NCBI GenBank assembly: GCA_004298675.1
Contig: SCRI01000063.1
Location: 1 to 64,000 of the forward strand
Length of the DNA stretch: 64,000 bases
Source: a bacterium
GTDB lineage: Bacteria; Vulcanimicrobiota; Vulcanimicrobiia; Vulcanimicrobiales; SCRA01
Direction of reading: 5' to 3'
The notes beneath the pieces were generated by a model. It made no database searches. It was not told the origin of the DNA and saw only the letters and a program-made list of their open reading frames with translations. Positions 1 through 8,312 of the stretch are shown here, piece by piece. The position numbers were made by a program, and so were the translations under genes. Each line of letters opens with the position of its first letter. Positions within the stretch are counted from its first letter, which is position 1.

Positions 1-14
1 CGGCGGCCTCGGCC

Positions 15-911
15 GTGGCCTTGGAGTTGGAGATTCCCACGCCCGAAAGCGGGCGCTTCGAGCGGGCGATGGTCGAGCTGGATGCGCCAGGCACGCATTT
101 GGTGTTGGTTGCGCCGCCGCCCGCGCGCGGCTATGGCGGCGCGGTCATCACCCCCGCGCTGACGGTCATGGTCGCTTTGTGCGCCGTGGTCGTGGCGCTC
201 GGCGCCTGGTGGTTGCTGGAGCGGCCGCGTTTAGCGGCGCTCGCGGATCAGATTGCGGCCCTGCGCGTGCAGGCACAACAGGTCGCGGCCGTGCGCCGCG
301 TACCGCTGGCGCCGGCACCCGCCGTAGCGCCGGCGCAGATCCTCGACTTCTCGGCGCGCCGCGTCGAGACACCCGCGGGGCAGAGCATCGTGGCCGACTA
401 TCGCGTGGTGGGGCAGGCGGGGCAGTTGCGCGTCTCCGACCCGGCGGGACGCCTGTTGGACGAGAGCCTTTTCAGCCACAGCGGCCGTACCGTCTTTCGA
501 GTCCCGGCCGTGCAGGAGCGCAGCGATCTGACCCTGAGTTTTACGGTGACGCGCGGAGGCTCGCACGCGCGCACGGCGATCGTGCTGCCGCCGCCCTTGG
601 CTGCGGCCGTCGTCGATCGCTCCGCGGCGGTCCCGTCCAGTGCGCCGTTCGCGCTAGGGTCGAGTGTGGTGCGCGGCGGTGGACCGCTGCCCGTCTCCGT
701 GCTGCATTACGAGCCCGATCTGCATCTCGCGTTGGTCTCGAACGACAATCGCGAAATCGACGGGCACGACGTCGACGCGGGCACCTCGCGCCTGGCGCTG
801 CAAGTTCCCGCCGTGGCGGTGCCGACACGCTTCACGGTCGTGGCTACCTACACGCGCGGGACCGTGCAGGAGACCGTCGTCGCACCCTTGAGCGTGTTGC
901 CCGCGCAGTAA
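15..911 (+). CDS. Membrane-anchored protein with beta-rich domain, probably 5' partial
   Basis: I do not recognise a family. The frame is open to the window edge, so the GTG at 15 may be internal and the real start lies outside. Residues 46-68 form one hydrophobic segment (VMVALCAVVVALGAWWLL) followed by a short coiled-coil-like stretch rich in Ala, Leu and Gln. The rest, about 200 residues, alternates short hydrophobic and polar stretches typical of beta-sandwich modules, with no Cys pair or catalytic motif. The likely topology is one membrane anchor with an outward-facing domain. The gene converges on the ABC exporter genes with a 19-base gap. Function unknown. Confidence 0.6.
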   Translation: MALELEIPTPESGRFERAMVELDAPGTHLVLVAPPPARGYGGAVITPALTVMVALCAVVVALGAWWLLERPRLAALADQIAALRVQAQQVAAVRRVPLAPAPAVAPAQILDFSARRVETPAGQSIVADYRVVGQAGQLRVSDPAGRLLDESLFSHSGRTVFRVPAVQERSDLTLSFTVTRGGSHARTAIVLPPPLAAAVVDRSAAVPSSAPFALGSSVVRGGGPLPVSVLHYEPDLHLALVSNDNREIDGHDVDAGTSRLALQVPAVAVPTRFTVVATYTRGTVQETVVAPLSVLPAQ

Positions 912-930
912 CCAGCGTGCCGCCGCGCCG

Positions 931-1674
931 TTAGACCCAGCGGAAGATGCGCGCGCTCAGCAGCATGCCGCCCAGCGCCCAACAGAGCAGCACGACGATC
1001 CAGAGACTGAAGTGCGCCAGCGGCTCGCCGCCGGTGGTGACGCCGCGCAACGCATCGATGAATTGCGTGGAGGGAAGCAGATGGAGTGGTGCGCTCACCG
1101 TGCTGGGAAAGCGATCTAGTGGGATGTAGGCGTCGCTGAGGAAGGCCAGGGGAACCGTGAGGACCGACGCCAGGTTGTTCGCGCTCTCCGCCGTCTTGGT
1201 CACCGCCCCGACCAGCGTCCCCAGAGACACGAACGTCAGCGCGCCGATGGCGAGCATCGCGATCATGTCGAGCACGTTGCCCGTGAAGTGCACGTGAAAG
1301 AAGACGCTACCCGCCAATGCCAGGATCGACGACTGAAAGGCCAGCAGCGTGAGCCGGTAGAGCACGAGCGCCGCGAAGAAGACCCACGGCGGCAGCGGCG
1401 TGAGATAGATGCGCCGCAGAACTTTTTGCTCGCGGAACTGCGCCAGCATGACGCCCACGCCGAAGAAGCCCAGGGTCAGCACCTGCGCTCCGATCAGCCC
1501 GGGCACCAGGAACGCCGAGGCTTGGGTCGTGTTGCCGAAGCCGAACGCGAACGAGAAGAGCACGAGGAAGAAGATGGGCATCGCGAGCGCCCAGAACATC
1601 ATCTCGCCGTCCCGGAACAGGTACCAGACGAAGTTCATCTTCGTCTGCGCGAGCAGCATGCGCAGCGTGCTCAA
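931..1674 (-). CDS. ABC-2 type transporter permease
   Basis: Inner-membrane subunit of an ABC exporter of the ABC-2 (DrrB/NodJ-like) type, 247 residues with about six hydrophobic segments and a central region (QFREQKVLRRIYLTPLP) resembling the cytoplasmic coupling loop of this family. The chosen TTG start overlaps the TGA of the upstream ATP-binding gene as TTGA, with a GGAGG about 10 bases upstream; an ATG five codons later is possible. It is translationally coupled to its ATPase, so the two should form one exporter. The substrate (drug, lipid or polysaccharide) cannot be told from sequence. Confidence 0.85.
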   Translation of the reverse strand: MSTLRMLLAQTKMNFVWYLFRDGEMMFWALAMPIFFLVLFSFAFGFGNTTQASAFLVPGLIGAQVLTLGFFGVGVMLAQFREQKVLRRIYLTPLPPWVFFAALVLYRLTLLAFQSSILALAGSVFFHVHFTGNVLDMIAMLAIGALTFVSLGTLVGAVTKTAESANNLASVLTVPLAFLSDAYIPLDRFPSTVSAPLHLLPSTQFIDALRGVTTGGEPLAHFSLWIVVLLCWALGGMLLSARIFRWV

Positions 1675-2630
1675 GCGGCGCCCGCCTCCGCGTCCTCGGC
1701 GATGCGCTCGCCGGTGAGATTGAGGAAGGCATCTTCGAGCGTGGCACGCCGCATGTCGAGTGCGTGCAGCTGCGCGCCCTGCTCGTCGACGGCGCGCACC
1801 ACTTCGGCGAGTACCGGACCGGGATCGAGTTCCGTCGCCAGCACCCAGCGCGCGCCCTCGCCGTTGCCGGGTGCCTCGTGCCGCCAGCGGCCGGCGCGCG
1901 CGATGCCGTTACGCGGTGCGAAACCCTCCGCCTCCACGGTGATCGTGGAACCGCCACCTGCGCCGGCGATCAAGCGCGCCGGGGTGTCGCGAGCGATGAT
2001 ACGGCCTTGCTGTACGATGCAGATCTCATCACAGAGGCGTTCGGCCTCCTCGATGTAGTGGGTGGTGAGGATCACCGTCTTGCCGGTGCGGCGCAGATGT
2101 TCGACTTCGCCCCAGAGCACCCGGCGCCCGTAAGCGTCCATGCCCGCCGTGGGCTCGTCCAGGAAGGCGATCTCGGGATCGTGTTGGATGGCCAGCGCCA
2201 GCGCGAGCCGTTGGCGTTCGCCACCGGAGAGGCCGCCCACCGGCTGGCGTTCCTTGCCCAACAGGCCGACGCGCTCGCACAGCGCCGCGGTTGCCGGGCG
2301 TAATGCGTAGTAGCGCGCGTAGAGTTCGAGCATCTCGCCGACGCGCGCCTTCTCCGGCAGCGACGTGGTCTGGAGCTGCGCGCCGAAGCGTGGACGCAGT
2401 CGCGCGAGCTCGCGCGGATTGGAGGGATCGAGCCCCAGCATGCGCACGCAACCCGAGCTTGGTTTGGTGAGACCGATACAGCACTCCAGGGTGGTGGTCT
2501 TGCCCGCGCCGTTGCGGCCCAGCAGCCCGAAGATGGTGCCGGGCATGATCTCGAAGTCTATCCCGCGTACCGCTTCGACCTCGCCGAAACGCTTGACCAG
2601 GCGCGTCACCGCGATGCTCGGGTCAGTCAT
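1671..2630 (-). CDS. ABC transporter ATP-binding protein (DrrA-like)
   Basis: ATPase partner of the ABC-2 permease, 319 residues. Walker A GRNGAGKTT lies at about residues 38-46, the signature is LSGGERQR, and Walker B with the following Glu is FLDEPTAGMD. The C-terminal 90 residues after the nucleotide-binding domain match the usual accessory domain of DrrA-type exporters. The ORF track extends to 2753, but those 41 extra residues are low complexity; the ATG at 2630 (MTDPSIAVTRLVKRFG) gives the normal family start. It is divergent from the secreted NTF2-like gene. Confidence 0.88.
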   Translation of the reverse strand: MTDPSIAVTRLVKRFGEVEAVRGIDFEIMPGTIFGLLGRNGAGKTTTLECCIGLTKPSSGCVRMLGLDPSNPRELARLRPRFGAQLQTTSLPEKARVGEMLELYARYYALRPATAALCERVGLLGKERQPVGGLSGGERQRLALALAIQHDPEIAFLDEPTAGMDAYGRRVLWGEVEHLRRTGKTVILTTHYIEEAERLCDEICIVQQGRIIARDTPARLIAGAGGGSTITVEAEGFAPRNGIARAGRWRHEAPGNGEGARWVLATELDPGPVLAEVVRAVDEQGAQLHALDMRRATLEDAFLNLTGERIAEDAEAGAA

Positions 2631-2686
2631 CACCGCGCCCCTTCGTCGTGCAGGAGCACTCCACCCGGCAAGAGGATACGGGGGCG

Positions 2687-3511
2687 ATGCCAGCCACCCA
2701 CCGCAGACCCACTCGCCGACGCCCGCAGGCTCGCCTTGTTGCGCGCGGCGCATTGATCGTCGTCGCGTTGATCGCCGTGGGCCTTGCCATCGGCGGGGGT
2801 ACCGCGTTGATCGCCAACCACCTCGCCGCCAAACCAGCCACTACGCCGCAAGTCGTCGTCGCGATGACGCCGCCGCCAACCGGTTCCTATCAGACCTCCA
2901 TACCCACTGCCGTCCCCGCCAGCCGCCGGTTCAGCACGGCCAAGCCGGAGCAGATGACCCCGGCGCCGACGCTGCCTCCGACGCCCGAGCCGCCGGCACC
3001 CCTCGCCTCACCAGCGCGCCAAAGCGCAACGGTGACGCCGCTGGCGACACCGGTGGCGCCAGCGCAGCCGTTCGCCGCTGCCTCAACGGCGCCCCAGCCG
3101 GTCGCGGCGCGAACGCCCGCCGCGCGCGCGGCGCGCACGATTGCGCCGGGGCCGCTGGCGCTTGCCCTCACGCCGTCTCCGGCGGCATCGATCGTCCCCG
3201 TGGCCGAACAGTTTGTGCGCGAGTACCTGCGAGCACTCGACCGCGGCGACGCGGCCGGTGCGTATGCGTACCTGGGCGGGAAGCCGGGCGAGCCGGGCAT
3301 CGTGGCACAAGAGGAGCCGCTCGCCAAGGGCGGCGGCCTACGTGTGCTCTCGCTCGCGGCTACCCCCGACGGTATCTCCAGCGCGGTCGTGCACGCGCGG
3401 CTCGAGAGCCGCGGGGTACGCTACCGTGCCACGTACTATATCGAGCCGTTCATGAACGGCCCGCACGATCTCGTGATCGAGCACGTCGACCTCCAGCAGG
3501 AATCGGGTTAG
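2687..3511 (+). CDS. Secreted or membrane-anchored protein with NTF2-like C-terminal domain
   Basis: A 274-residue protein from the ATG at 2687, which has AGAGGA about 12 bases upstream; the upstream GTG at 2648 lacks a better site. An Arg-rich N-terminus precedes one hydrophobic helix (GALIVVALIAVGLAIGGG), then roughly 110 residues of Pro/Ala/Thr-rich linker. The C-terminal 100 residues (QFVREYLRALDRGDAAGAYAYL) resemble an NTF2-like or DUF4878-type fold, often used for ligand binding outside the cytoplasm. No catalytic residues are evident. It stands alone between divergent ABC genes and the kinase cassette. Exact role unknown. Confidence 0.6.
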   Translation: MPATHRRPTRRRPQARLVARGALIVVALIAVGLAIGGGTALIANHLAAKPATTPQVVVAMTPPPTGSYQTSIPTAVPASRRFSTAKPEQMTPAPTLPPTPEPPAPLASPARQSATVTPLATPVAPAQPFAAASTAPQPVAARTPAARAARTIAPGPLALALTPSPAASIVPVAEQFVREYLRALDRGDAAGAYAYLGGKPGEPGIVAQEEPLAKGGGLRVLSLAATPDGISSAVVHARLESRGVRYRATYYIEPFMNGPHDLVIEHVDLQQESG

Positions 3512-3536
3512 GCCTCTTGGGCTAGGCCTCTTGGGC
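3509..3536. repeat. 14-bp tandem duplication spanning a stop codon
   Basis: TAGGCCTCTTGGGC occurs twice head-to-tail (3509-3522 and 3523-3536) and is followed by a partial third copy starting TAGGC. The first copy includes the TAG stop of the preceding gene, so the duplication added a second in-register TAG-containing unit just after the coding region. Confidence 0.85.
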
Positions 3537-3636
3537 TAGGCAAGGCTTTGGTGCTTGCCGCGCCTAATATCGAGCGAACGCAGTTCTGAGAGCCTTGGGG
3601 GGGTGAGGACTCACGATAAGCGTACGCCGGCGCCTC

Positions 3637-6351
3637 TTGCTCCTGATTACGGTCCCACTGGCGATGGTGGTGGTCGTCGTGGCGGTGTTTGCGGCGGCTC
3701 AGCGCGGCGTCGCGCGCACGGACGCCTGGGCACGACACTCGTACCAAGTGCTGACGCAGTCGGCGCAAGCCGAGAGTGCGCTGGTGGAGGCGCAATCCAT
3801 CGCGCGTGCCTATCTGCTCACCGGCGACGCGCGCCTGCGCCGCGCCTATGACGCAGCGGCCGGTCGAGTACCGGGCTCCTACGCCGTGCTGCTCTCCATG
3901 GTAAGCGACAATGCCGAGCAAGCGGCGCGCGTTCGCGCCCTGTCCGCGTTGGCTGGATCCGAGTTGGCGTGCCTGGGCCGGGAGATCCGCGCGCGGCGCG
4001 GCCTCGCCGCGTCCGGGGCGGCGGCGATCGAGGGGGCATGCTTCCGTAACGGAAGGCAGATCGGCCGGCAAGTGGATGCCTTCAACGCGGCGGAACTCAC
4101 GCTCAAGAGCGAGCGTGAACGGCGCCTGCAGCAAGCGCGGCAGCGCCAACAGGTCCTCGTGCTGGGTGCCGCACTCGCCGTCGTGCTCGTGACGCTGTTG
4201 GCCGGGATCGTTTTCGTGCACGACGTCGGACGGCGCCTGGAACGCCTGGCCGAAAAGGCGGGGAAACTCGGCGGCGCAGACGCCCCTGCGCGAGCCGGCG
4301 GTGGCCGTGACGAACTGGAACTACTCGACGCGCTGGTGGATACCGCGGCGCGTGCGATGCGCGAGCGCGGAGAGATATCCGAGCGCTACCGTCTGCTGGT
4401 TGAAGAGGGGCGGGACATGATACTCTTCACGCGGCGTACGGATGGCGCCATCATCGACGCGAATGCCGCGGCCATCGCCTGCTACGGGTATACGCGTGAA
4501 GAGCTGCTTGGCATGAACGTGCGCGATTTGCGCACGGAGTGGGCCGAGCGGACGCTGGGACCGTTCCCCGCTCTCGACGAGGAGTTCATCCGCCTCTACA
4601 TCAGCGAGCACCACACCAAGAGCGGCCGCGTCTTCCCCGTCGAGAGCGCCTCCCGCGTCGTACAGGTGGGCGGCGAACGCGTCGTGATGAGCGTCAACCG
4701 CGACATCACCGAACGCCGTCAGGCTGAGGCAGCACTGAGTAGCGCGCGTGACCGGGCGCTCGAGGCGTCGCGCCTCAAGTCGGAGTTCGTGGCGACGATG
4801 AGCCATGAAATCCGCACGCCGATGAACGGCGTCATTGCGATGGCGGATCTGCTCGCTGGAACCGGACTCGACTCAGAACAGCGCGAGTACGCCGCGACCA
4901 TCAAAGAGTCCGGCGAGGCGCTCTTGCGGATCATCAACGACATCCTCGATTTTTCGAAGGTGGAGGCCGGCAAGATCGAGCTCGATCTCCAGACCTGCTC
5001 TCCGGCGCGCATCGTCGAGGGCACTGCGCAGATCGTCGCCTCGGCCGGCAACGTCAAAGGTATCGAGGTCATCAGTTTCGTGGACCCCGAGTTGCCTACG
5101 ACGGTCGTCGCGGATGCGGGGCGTCTGCGCCAGGTGCTCGTCAACATCGCCGGCAACGCGGCGAAGTTCACGGATCGCGGATACGTCATCATCCGCGCCA
5201 AGCGCTTGAGCGAGCGCGGGAAGAGCGTCCTGGTCCGCTTCGAGGTCGAGGATACCGGGATCGGCATTCCGGACGCCGCACGCGAGCGGCTCTTCGCACC
5301 GTTCGCGCAGGGCGACGGTTCCACGACGCGGCGGTACGGGGGCACGGGCCTGGGGCTTTCGATCTCCAAACGTCTGGTCGAATTGATGGGCGGTGAGCTC
5401 GCCGTGGAGAGCGCGGTTGACCGCGGCTCGAGGTTCTGGTTCACGCTGCCGTTGGAGCGGCTGGAGGATCCGGGGGCCCCGCTGCACCTCGCCGCATTCA
5501 GCGCGGCGCGAGCGTTGATCACGGGTGTCGACGGCCCCTCGCTCTGCGTCGTTGAACGCTACCTTTCGTCGTGGGGTATGACGTGCCGCAGAGAGCCCGA
5601 CCTCGCGGCATCCTCCACGCTTGCCGCGGATGCGCAGCGGGCCGGAGAGCCGTTCGACATCGCCGTCGTCGACATCGGACAGGTCCATGCGGGCGAAATC
5701 TGGGTCGCGGCGGCGGTGACGGCGCTGCGGCGCAGCGTGCGCAACGTGATCTTGTTGGCGCAGCCGGGCACGCGTCATGAGGGCGCGGTACTCAAACGTG
5801 CCGGCATGAGTGCTTACGTCACCAAGCCGGTGCGTCAATCGGCGCTCTTCGACGCGCTCGCGTCGGTGCTGGCGGAGCATGACCGTGACGTTGCCGGACA
5901 AGATCAAGCGGCGGCGCTTGCGCAGCCGCTCGAGAGCACGGAGCCGTCCGCGGAGGCCCGCGAAATGGTCGTGCTCTTGGCCGAGGACAACGCCATCAAT
6001 CAGCGTGTGGCGCTCAATCAATTGCGTAAACTCGGACTCGCGGCCGTCATCGTCGAGAATGGGCGCGCAGCGGTAGAGGCGCTCGCCGCCGGAAGCTTTG
6101 CGGCGGTCCTGATGGATTGTCAGATGCCGGAGATGGACGGGTTCGAGGCGACTCGCGCAATCCGCCGTGCCGAGGCGCGCAGCGGCGAGCACGTTCCGAT
6201 TATCGCCATGACCGCCAATGCGCTGGAAGAGGACCGGCGTGCCTGCATCGCCGCGGGCATGGACGACTACGTCTCCAAGCCTGTGGACTTCGTGCAGTTG
6301 CGCGAAGTGCTGCAGCGCTGGCTGCCGTCGGAGGACCGTGCGCTTGGCTAG
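3637..6351 (+). CDS. Hybrid sensor histidine kinase/response regulator
   Basis: Membrane hybrid kinase of about 904 residues. Order: TM1 at the N-terminus, about 150-residue periplasmic helical region (CHASE3-like), TM2 (VLVLGAALAVVLVTLLAGIVFV), short linker, PAS domain ending in VNRDITERRQAE, HisKA with ATMSHEIRTPMNG (His about 390), HATPase with GTGLGLSISKRLVELMGG, then two receivers. Receiver 1 (about 630-750) lacks the N-terminal acidic pair and looks like a pseudo-receiver; receiver 2 has VLLAEDNAINQ and phospho-acceptor Asp about 827 in LMDCQMPEMDG. The TTG at 3637 is the first standard start, but ATA 3616 or ACG 3613 fits the strong GGGGGGTGAGG better and would add ISVRRRL before TM1. 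It overlaps the HPt gene. Confidence 0.9.
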   Translation: MLLITVPLAMVVVVVAVFAAAQRGVARTDAWARHSYQVLTQSAQAESALVEAQSIARAYLLTGDARLRRAYDAAAGRVPGSYAVLLSMVSDNAEQAARVRALSALAGSELACLGREIRARRGLAASGAAAIEGACFRNGRQIGRQVDAFNAAELTLKSERERRLQQARQRQQVLVLGAALAVVLVTLLAGIVFVHDVGRRLERLAEKAGKLGGADAPARAGGGRDELELLDALVDTAARAMRERGEISERYRLLVEEGRDMILFTRRTDGAIIDANAAAIACYGYTREELLGMNVRDLRTEWAERTLGPFPALDEEFIRLYISEHHTKSGRVFPVESASRVVQVGGERVVMSVNRDITERRQAEAALSSARDRALEASRLKSEFVATMSHEIRTPMNGVIAMADLLAGTGLDSEQREYAATIKESGEALLRIINDILDFSKVEAGKIELDLQTCSPARIVEGTAQIVASAGNVKGIEVISFVDPELPTTVVADAGRLRQVLVNIAGNAAKFTDRGYVIIRAKRLSERGKSVLVRFEVEDTGIGIPDAARERLFAPFAQGDGSTTRRYGGTGLGLSISKRLVELMGGELAVESAVDRGSRFWFTLPLERLEDPGAPLHLAAFSAARALITGVDGPSLCVVERYLSSWGMTCRREPDLAASSTLAADAQRAGEPFDIAVVDIGQVHAGEIWVAAAVTALRRSVRNVILLAQPGTRHEGAVLKRAGMSAYVTKPVRQSALFDALASVLAEHDRDVAGQDQAAALAQPLESTEPSAEAREMVVLLAEDNAINQRVALNQLRKLGLAAVIVENGRAAVEALAAGSFAAVLMDCQMPEMDGFEATRAIRRAEARSGEHVPIIAMTANALEEDRRACIAAGMDDYVSKPVDFVQLREVLQRWLPSEDRALG

Positions 6352-6694
6352 CGGCTGCGCGTTTGACGAGGAGCGTCTGCGGGAGCTTTTTGGCGAGGAC
6401 GAGCGAGAATTGGCGGTCTTCCTGCGCTTTGCCCTCGAGTCGATCCGCGAAGTCGTGGCGCGTTTGACCGGCGCGGTGGCCCGCCGAGACGGCGCTGGCG
6501 TGCGCGCGCTGGCGCACGAGCTCAAAGGAGCCTGTGCCAACGCCGGCGCGCCGGTACTGGCCGGATTGGGGGCGCGGGTGGAGCAAGCGGGGAGTGCCCG
6601 ATCGTGGACGCTTGCCGAACGGTTGCTGGAGGAGCTGCAGGATGCATTAGCTGACGGCGAGTGCTACGTCGCGGATCTGACGCGGCACGGATAA
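6344..6694 (+). CDS. HPt (histidine phosphotransfer) domain protein
   Basis: Small 116-residue phosphotransfer protein. It carries the HPt signature ALAHELKGACANAGA with the phosphorylatable His in HELKG and is mostly helical. The TTG start at 6344 has GGAGG nine bases upstream inside the end of the kinase gene; GTG 6338 is an alternative too close to that site. It overlaps the kinase stop by 8 bases, so the two are translationally coupled. The likely role is to carry phosphate from the second receiver of the kinase to a response regulator, most simply the HD-GYP protein downstream. The ORF track start at 6218 is a read-through in the wrong region. Confidence 0.8.
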   Translation: MASGCAFDEERLRELFGEDERELAVFLRFALESIREVVARLTGAVARRDGAGVRALAHELKGACANAGAPVLAGLGARVEQAGSARSWTLAERLLEELQDALADGECYVADLTRHG

Positions 6695-6731
6695 CGCTGT
6701 CGACGCTTGGCGCCACGGAGGAGGCGAGCCG

Positions 6732-7766
6732 ATGATGACGATCGCGATGGTCGACGACAACGAGGTGAATTTGGCGCTCTATGAGCGTGTCGTCGCCGAC
6801 ATGGAGGGCTGCGCGGCCAAGACGTTCGCGTCGTCGAAGGTGGCGCTCGAGTGGCTGTCCGTCAACGCTGCCGACCTCGTCGTGGTCGACTATCGCATGC
6901 CGGAGCCGGATGGTCTCGACATGATCCGCCGCTTGCGCTCCATGAACGGACATCGCGACGTCCCAATCGTCATGCTGACCAGCGCCAAGGAGCGCGAGAC
7001 GCGGTTAGCGGCACTCGACTTGGGGGCCAACGATTTTCTCGCCAAACCCGTCGACAAAGTCGAGTTCCAAGTGCGGGTGCGCAATCTGCTGGCCCTGCGT
7101 CAGAGTCAGCGCCATCTCGCCGACCGTGCCGCGTGGTTGGCCGAAGAGGTTCGCCGTGCCACGGAGCAGGTGCATGCGCGCGAGCGCGAGACGATCATCC
7201 GGCTCTCGCATTTGGCCGAGTATCGTGACGACGACACGGCGCAGCATACGGTGCGGATGGCGCACTACTGCGCGGTTGTGGCCAGGAATCTGGCCTTTTC
7301 GGAGCAGGAGCAGGAGTTGCTGCTCTTGGCCTCGCCGTTGCACGATATCGGCAAGGTGGGCATCCCCGACCGTATCCTGCTCAAACCTGGAAAACTCGCG
7401 CCTCAAGAGTGGGAAGTCATGAAGCGTCATACTGAGATCGGCGCCGCGATCCTCGCGGATAGCACCTCGGATATCTTGCGTATGGCCGCGAGCATCGCGC
7501 TTTCGCATCACGAGAAGTTCGACGGGAGCGGCTATCCCAAGGGGCTGAAAGGCGAGCAGATCCCGATCGAAGGACGCATCTGCGCCATCAGTGACGTGTT
7601 CGACGCGCTGACGTCGAAGCGTCCGTACAAAGAAGCCTGGCCGGTCGAGCGGGCGCTGCGGACCATCGACGAGAGCGACGGGTCGCACTTCGATCCCAGG
7701 ATCGTGCGGGCATTCAAGCAGGGGTTCGATGAGATTATGAAGCTGAAACAGCGCTTTGCGGGCTAG
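6732..7766 (+). CDS. Response regulator with HD-GYP c-di-GMP phosphodiesterase domain
   Basis: Two-domain protein of 344 residues. The N-terminal receiver (MVDDNEVNLALYERVV) has the phospho-acceptor Asp in LVVVDYRMPEPDG and the conserved Lys in FLAKPVDK. A helical linker leads to a complete HD-GYP domain: LHDIGKVGIPDRIL, HTEIGAAIL, HHEKFDGSGYPKGL and SHFDPRIV all retain metal-binding and GYP residues. Established knowledge predicts hydrolysis of cyclic-di-GMP controlled by phosphorylation. A GGAGGAGG lies 8 bases before ATG 6732; the next codon is also ATG. It completes the kinase-HPt-regulator cassette 37 bases upstream. Confidence 0.93.
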   Translation: MMTIAMVDDNEVNLALYERVVADMEGCAAKTFASSKVALEWLSVNAADLVVVDYRMPEPDGLDMIRRLRSMNGHRDVPIVMLTSAKERETRLAALDLGANDFLAKPVDKVEFQVRVRNLLALRQSQRHLADRAAWLAEEVRRATEQVHARERETIIRLSHLAEYRDDDTAQHTVRMAHYCAVVARNLAFSEQEQELLLLASPLHDIGKVGIPDRILLKPGKLAPQEWEVMKRHTEIGAAILADSTSDILRMAASIALSHHEKFDGSGYPKGLKGEQIPIEGRICAISDVFDALTSKRPYKEAWPVERALRTIDESDGSHFDPRIVRAFKQGFDEIMKLKQRFAG

Positions 7767-7770
7767 CGCG

Positions 7771-7893
7771 CTACTGCGGCGGCCGTCCGCCGAAGAGCGC
7801 CGGCATGCGGCTGCGGATCGCGGCGCCCAGCAGCTGCTCCACCACTGAAGGCGAGGATGGACACGGCCAGTGCCAGCACATCGCCGGCGAGGA
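7771..7893 (-). pseudogene. Possible frameshifted small membrane ORF
   Basis: After the sufU stop, the minus strand encodes LILAGDVLALAVSILAF in one frame and VVEQLLGAAIRSRMPALFGGRPPQ followed by TAG in the adjacent frame. A one-base change near the run AGTGGTGGAG would join them into a roughly 40-residue protein with one hydrophobic helix and a natural-looking C-terminus. There is no good ATG; a GAGGGG precedes a CTG. This may be a remnant, a sequencing error or chance in GC-rich DNA. No function is proposed. Confidence 0.2.
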
Positions 7894-8301
7894 TCAGGGG
7901 CGTTGCCCCTCGGCTTCCACAGCGCGCTCCAACGCGCGCATGGCGGCGGCCTTGAGCACTTTCAGCCCCAGTGTGGCGCACTTGATGCGCGCCGCCGCCA
8001 ACGTCTCCGCCCCCAGGTTCTCCATGATCTCGTCTTTACCCAGGCGCAGCATGTCCTCGAGCTTCATGCCTTTGACGGCGTCGGTCAGCATGGAGGCGGA
8101 GGCCTGAGAGATGGCGCAGCCTTTGCCTTCGAAGCGGACGTCGGCGATGCGCCCGTCCTCGACTTTCAGATCGACGCGGATGCGGTCGCCGCAGAGGGGG
8201 TTGTCGTCCTCCACGGAGATGTCGGGGTTTTCGAGATGGCCGTAGTTGTGCGGGCTACGGTAGTGCTCGAGGATGTATTCGCGGTAGAAGAGCTCGTCCA
8301 C
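7894..8301 (-). CDS. sufU: SufU-type iron-sulfur assembly/sulfur-transfer protein
   Basis: Last gene of the suf operon, 135 residues, GTG start 11 bases after sufS with AAGG upstream. The IscU fold motifs are present: NPLCGD (C37, D39), GKGCAIS (C62) and IKCATLGL (C108). The residue before C108 is Lys, as in SufU, rather than the His of IscU, but the spacing from C62 to C108 is short and close to IscU, without the extra segment usual in Gram-positive SufU. SufU proteins bind zinc and accept sulfur from SufS; IscU/NifU types scaffold clusters. Context favours partnership with SufS. Confidence 0.9.
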   Translation of the reverse strand: MDELFYREYILEHYRSPHNYGHLENPDISVEDDNPLCGDRIRVDLKVEDGRIADVRFEGKGCAISQASASMLTDAVKGMKLEDMLRLGKDEIMENLGAETLAAARIKCATLGLKVLKAAAMRALERAVEAEGQRP

Positions 8302-8312
8302 AAGAACCTTGC

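Noticed and set aside
3541-3600. TAATAT at 3565 as a promoter for the kinase operon
   Set aside because: No -35-like hexamer at 16-18 bases upstream; too weak to list as a feature.
4873-6540. 555-residue minus-strand ORF opposite the hybrid kinase
   Set aside because: Low-complexity Arg-rich translation with no motifs; it mirrors the well-supported plus-strand kinase and is a GC-rich shadow.
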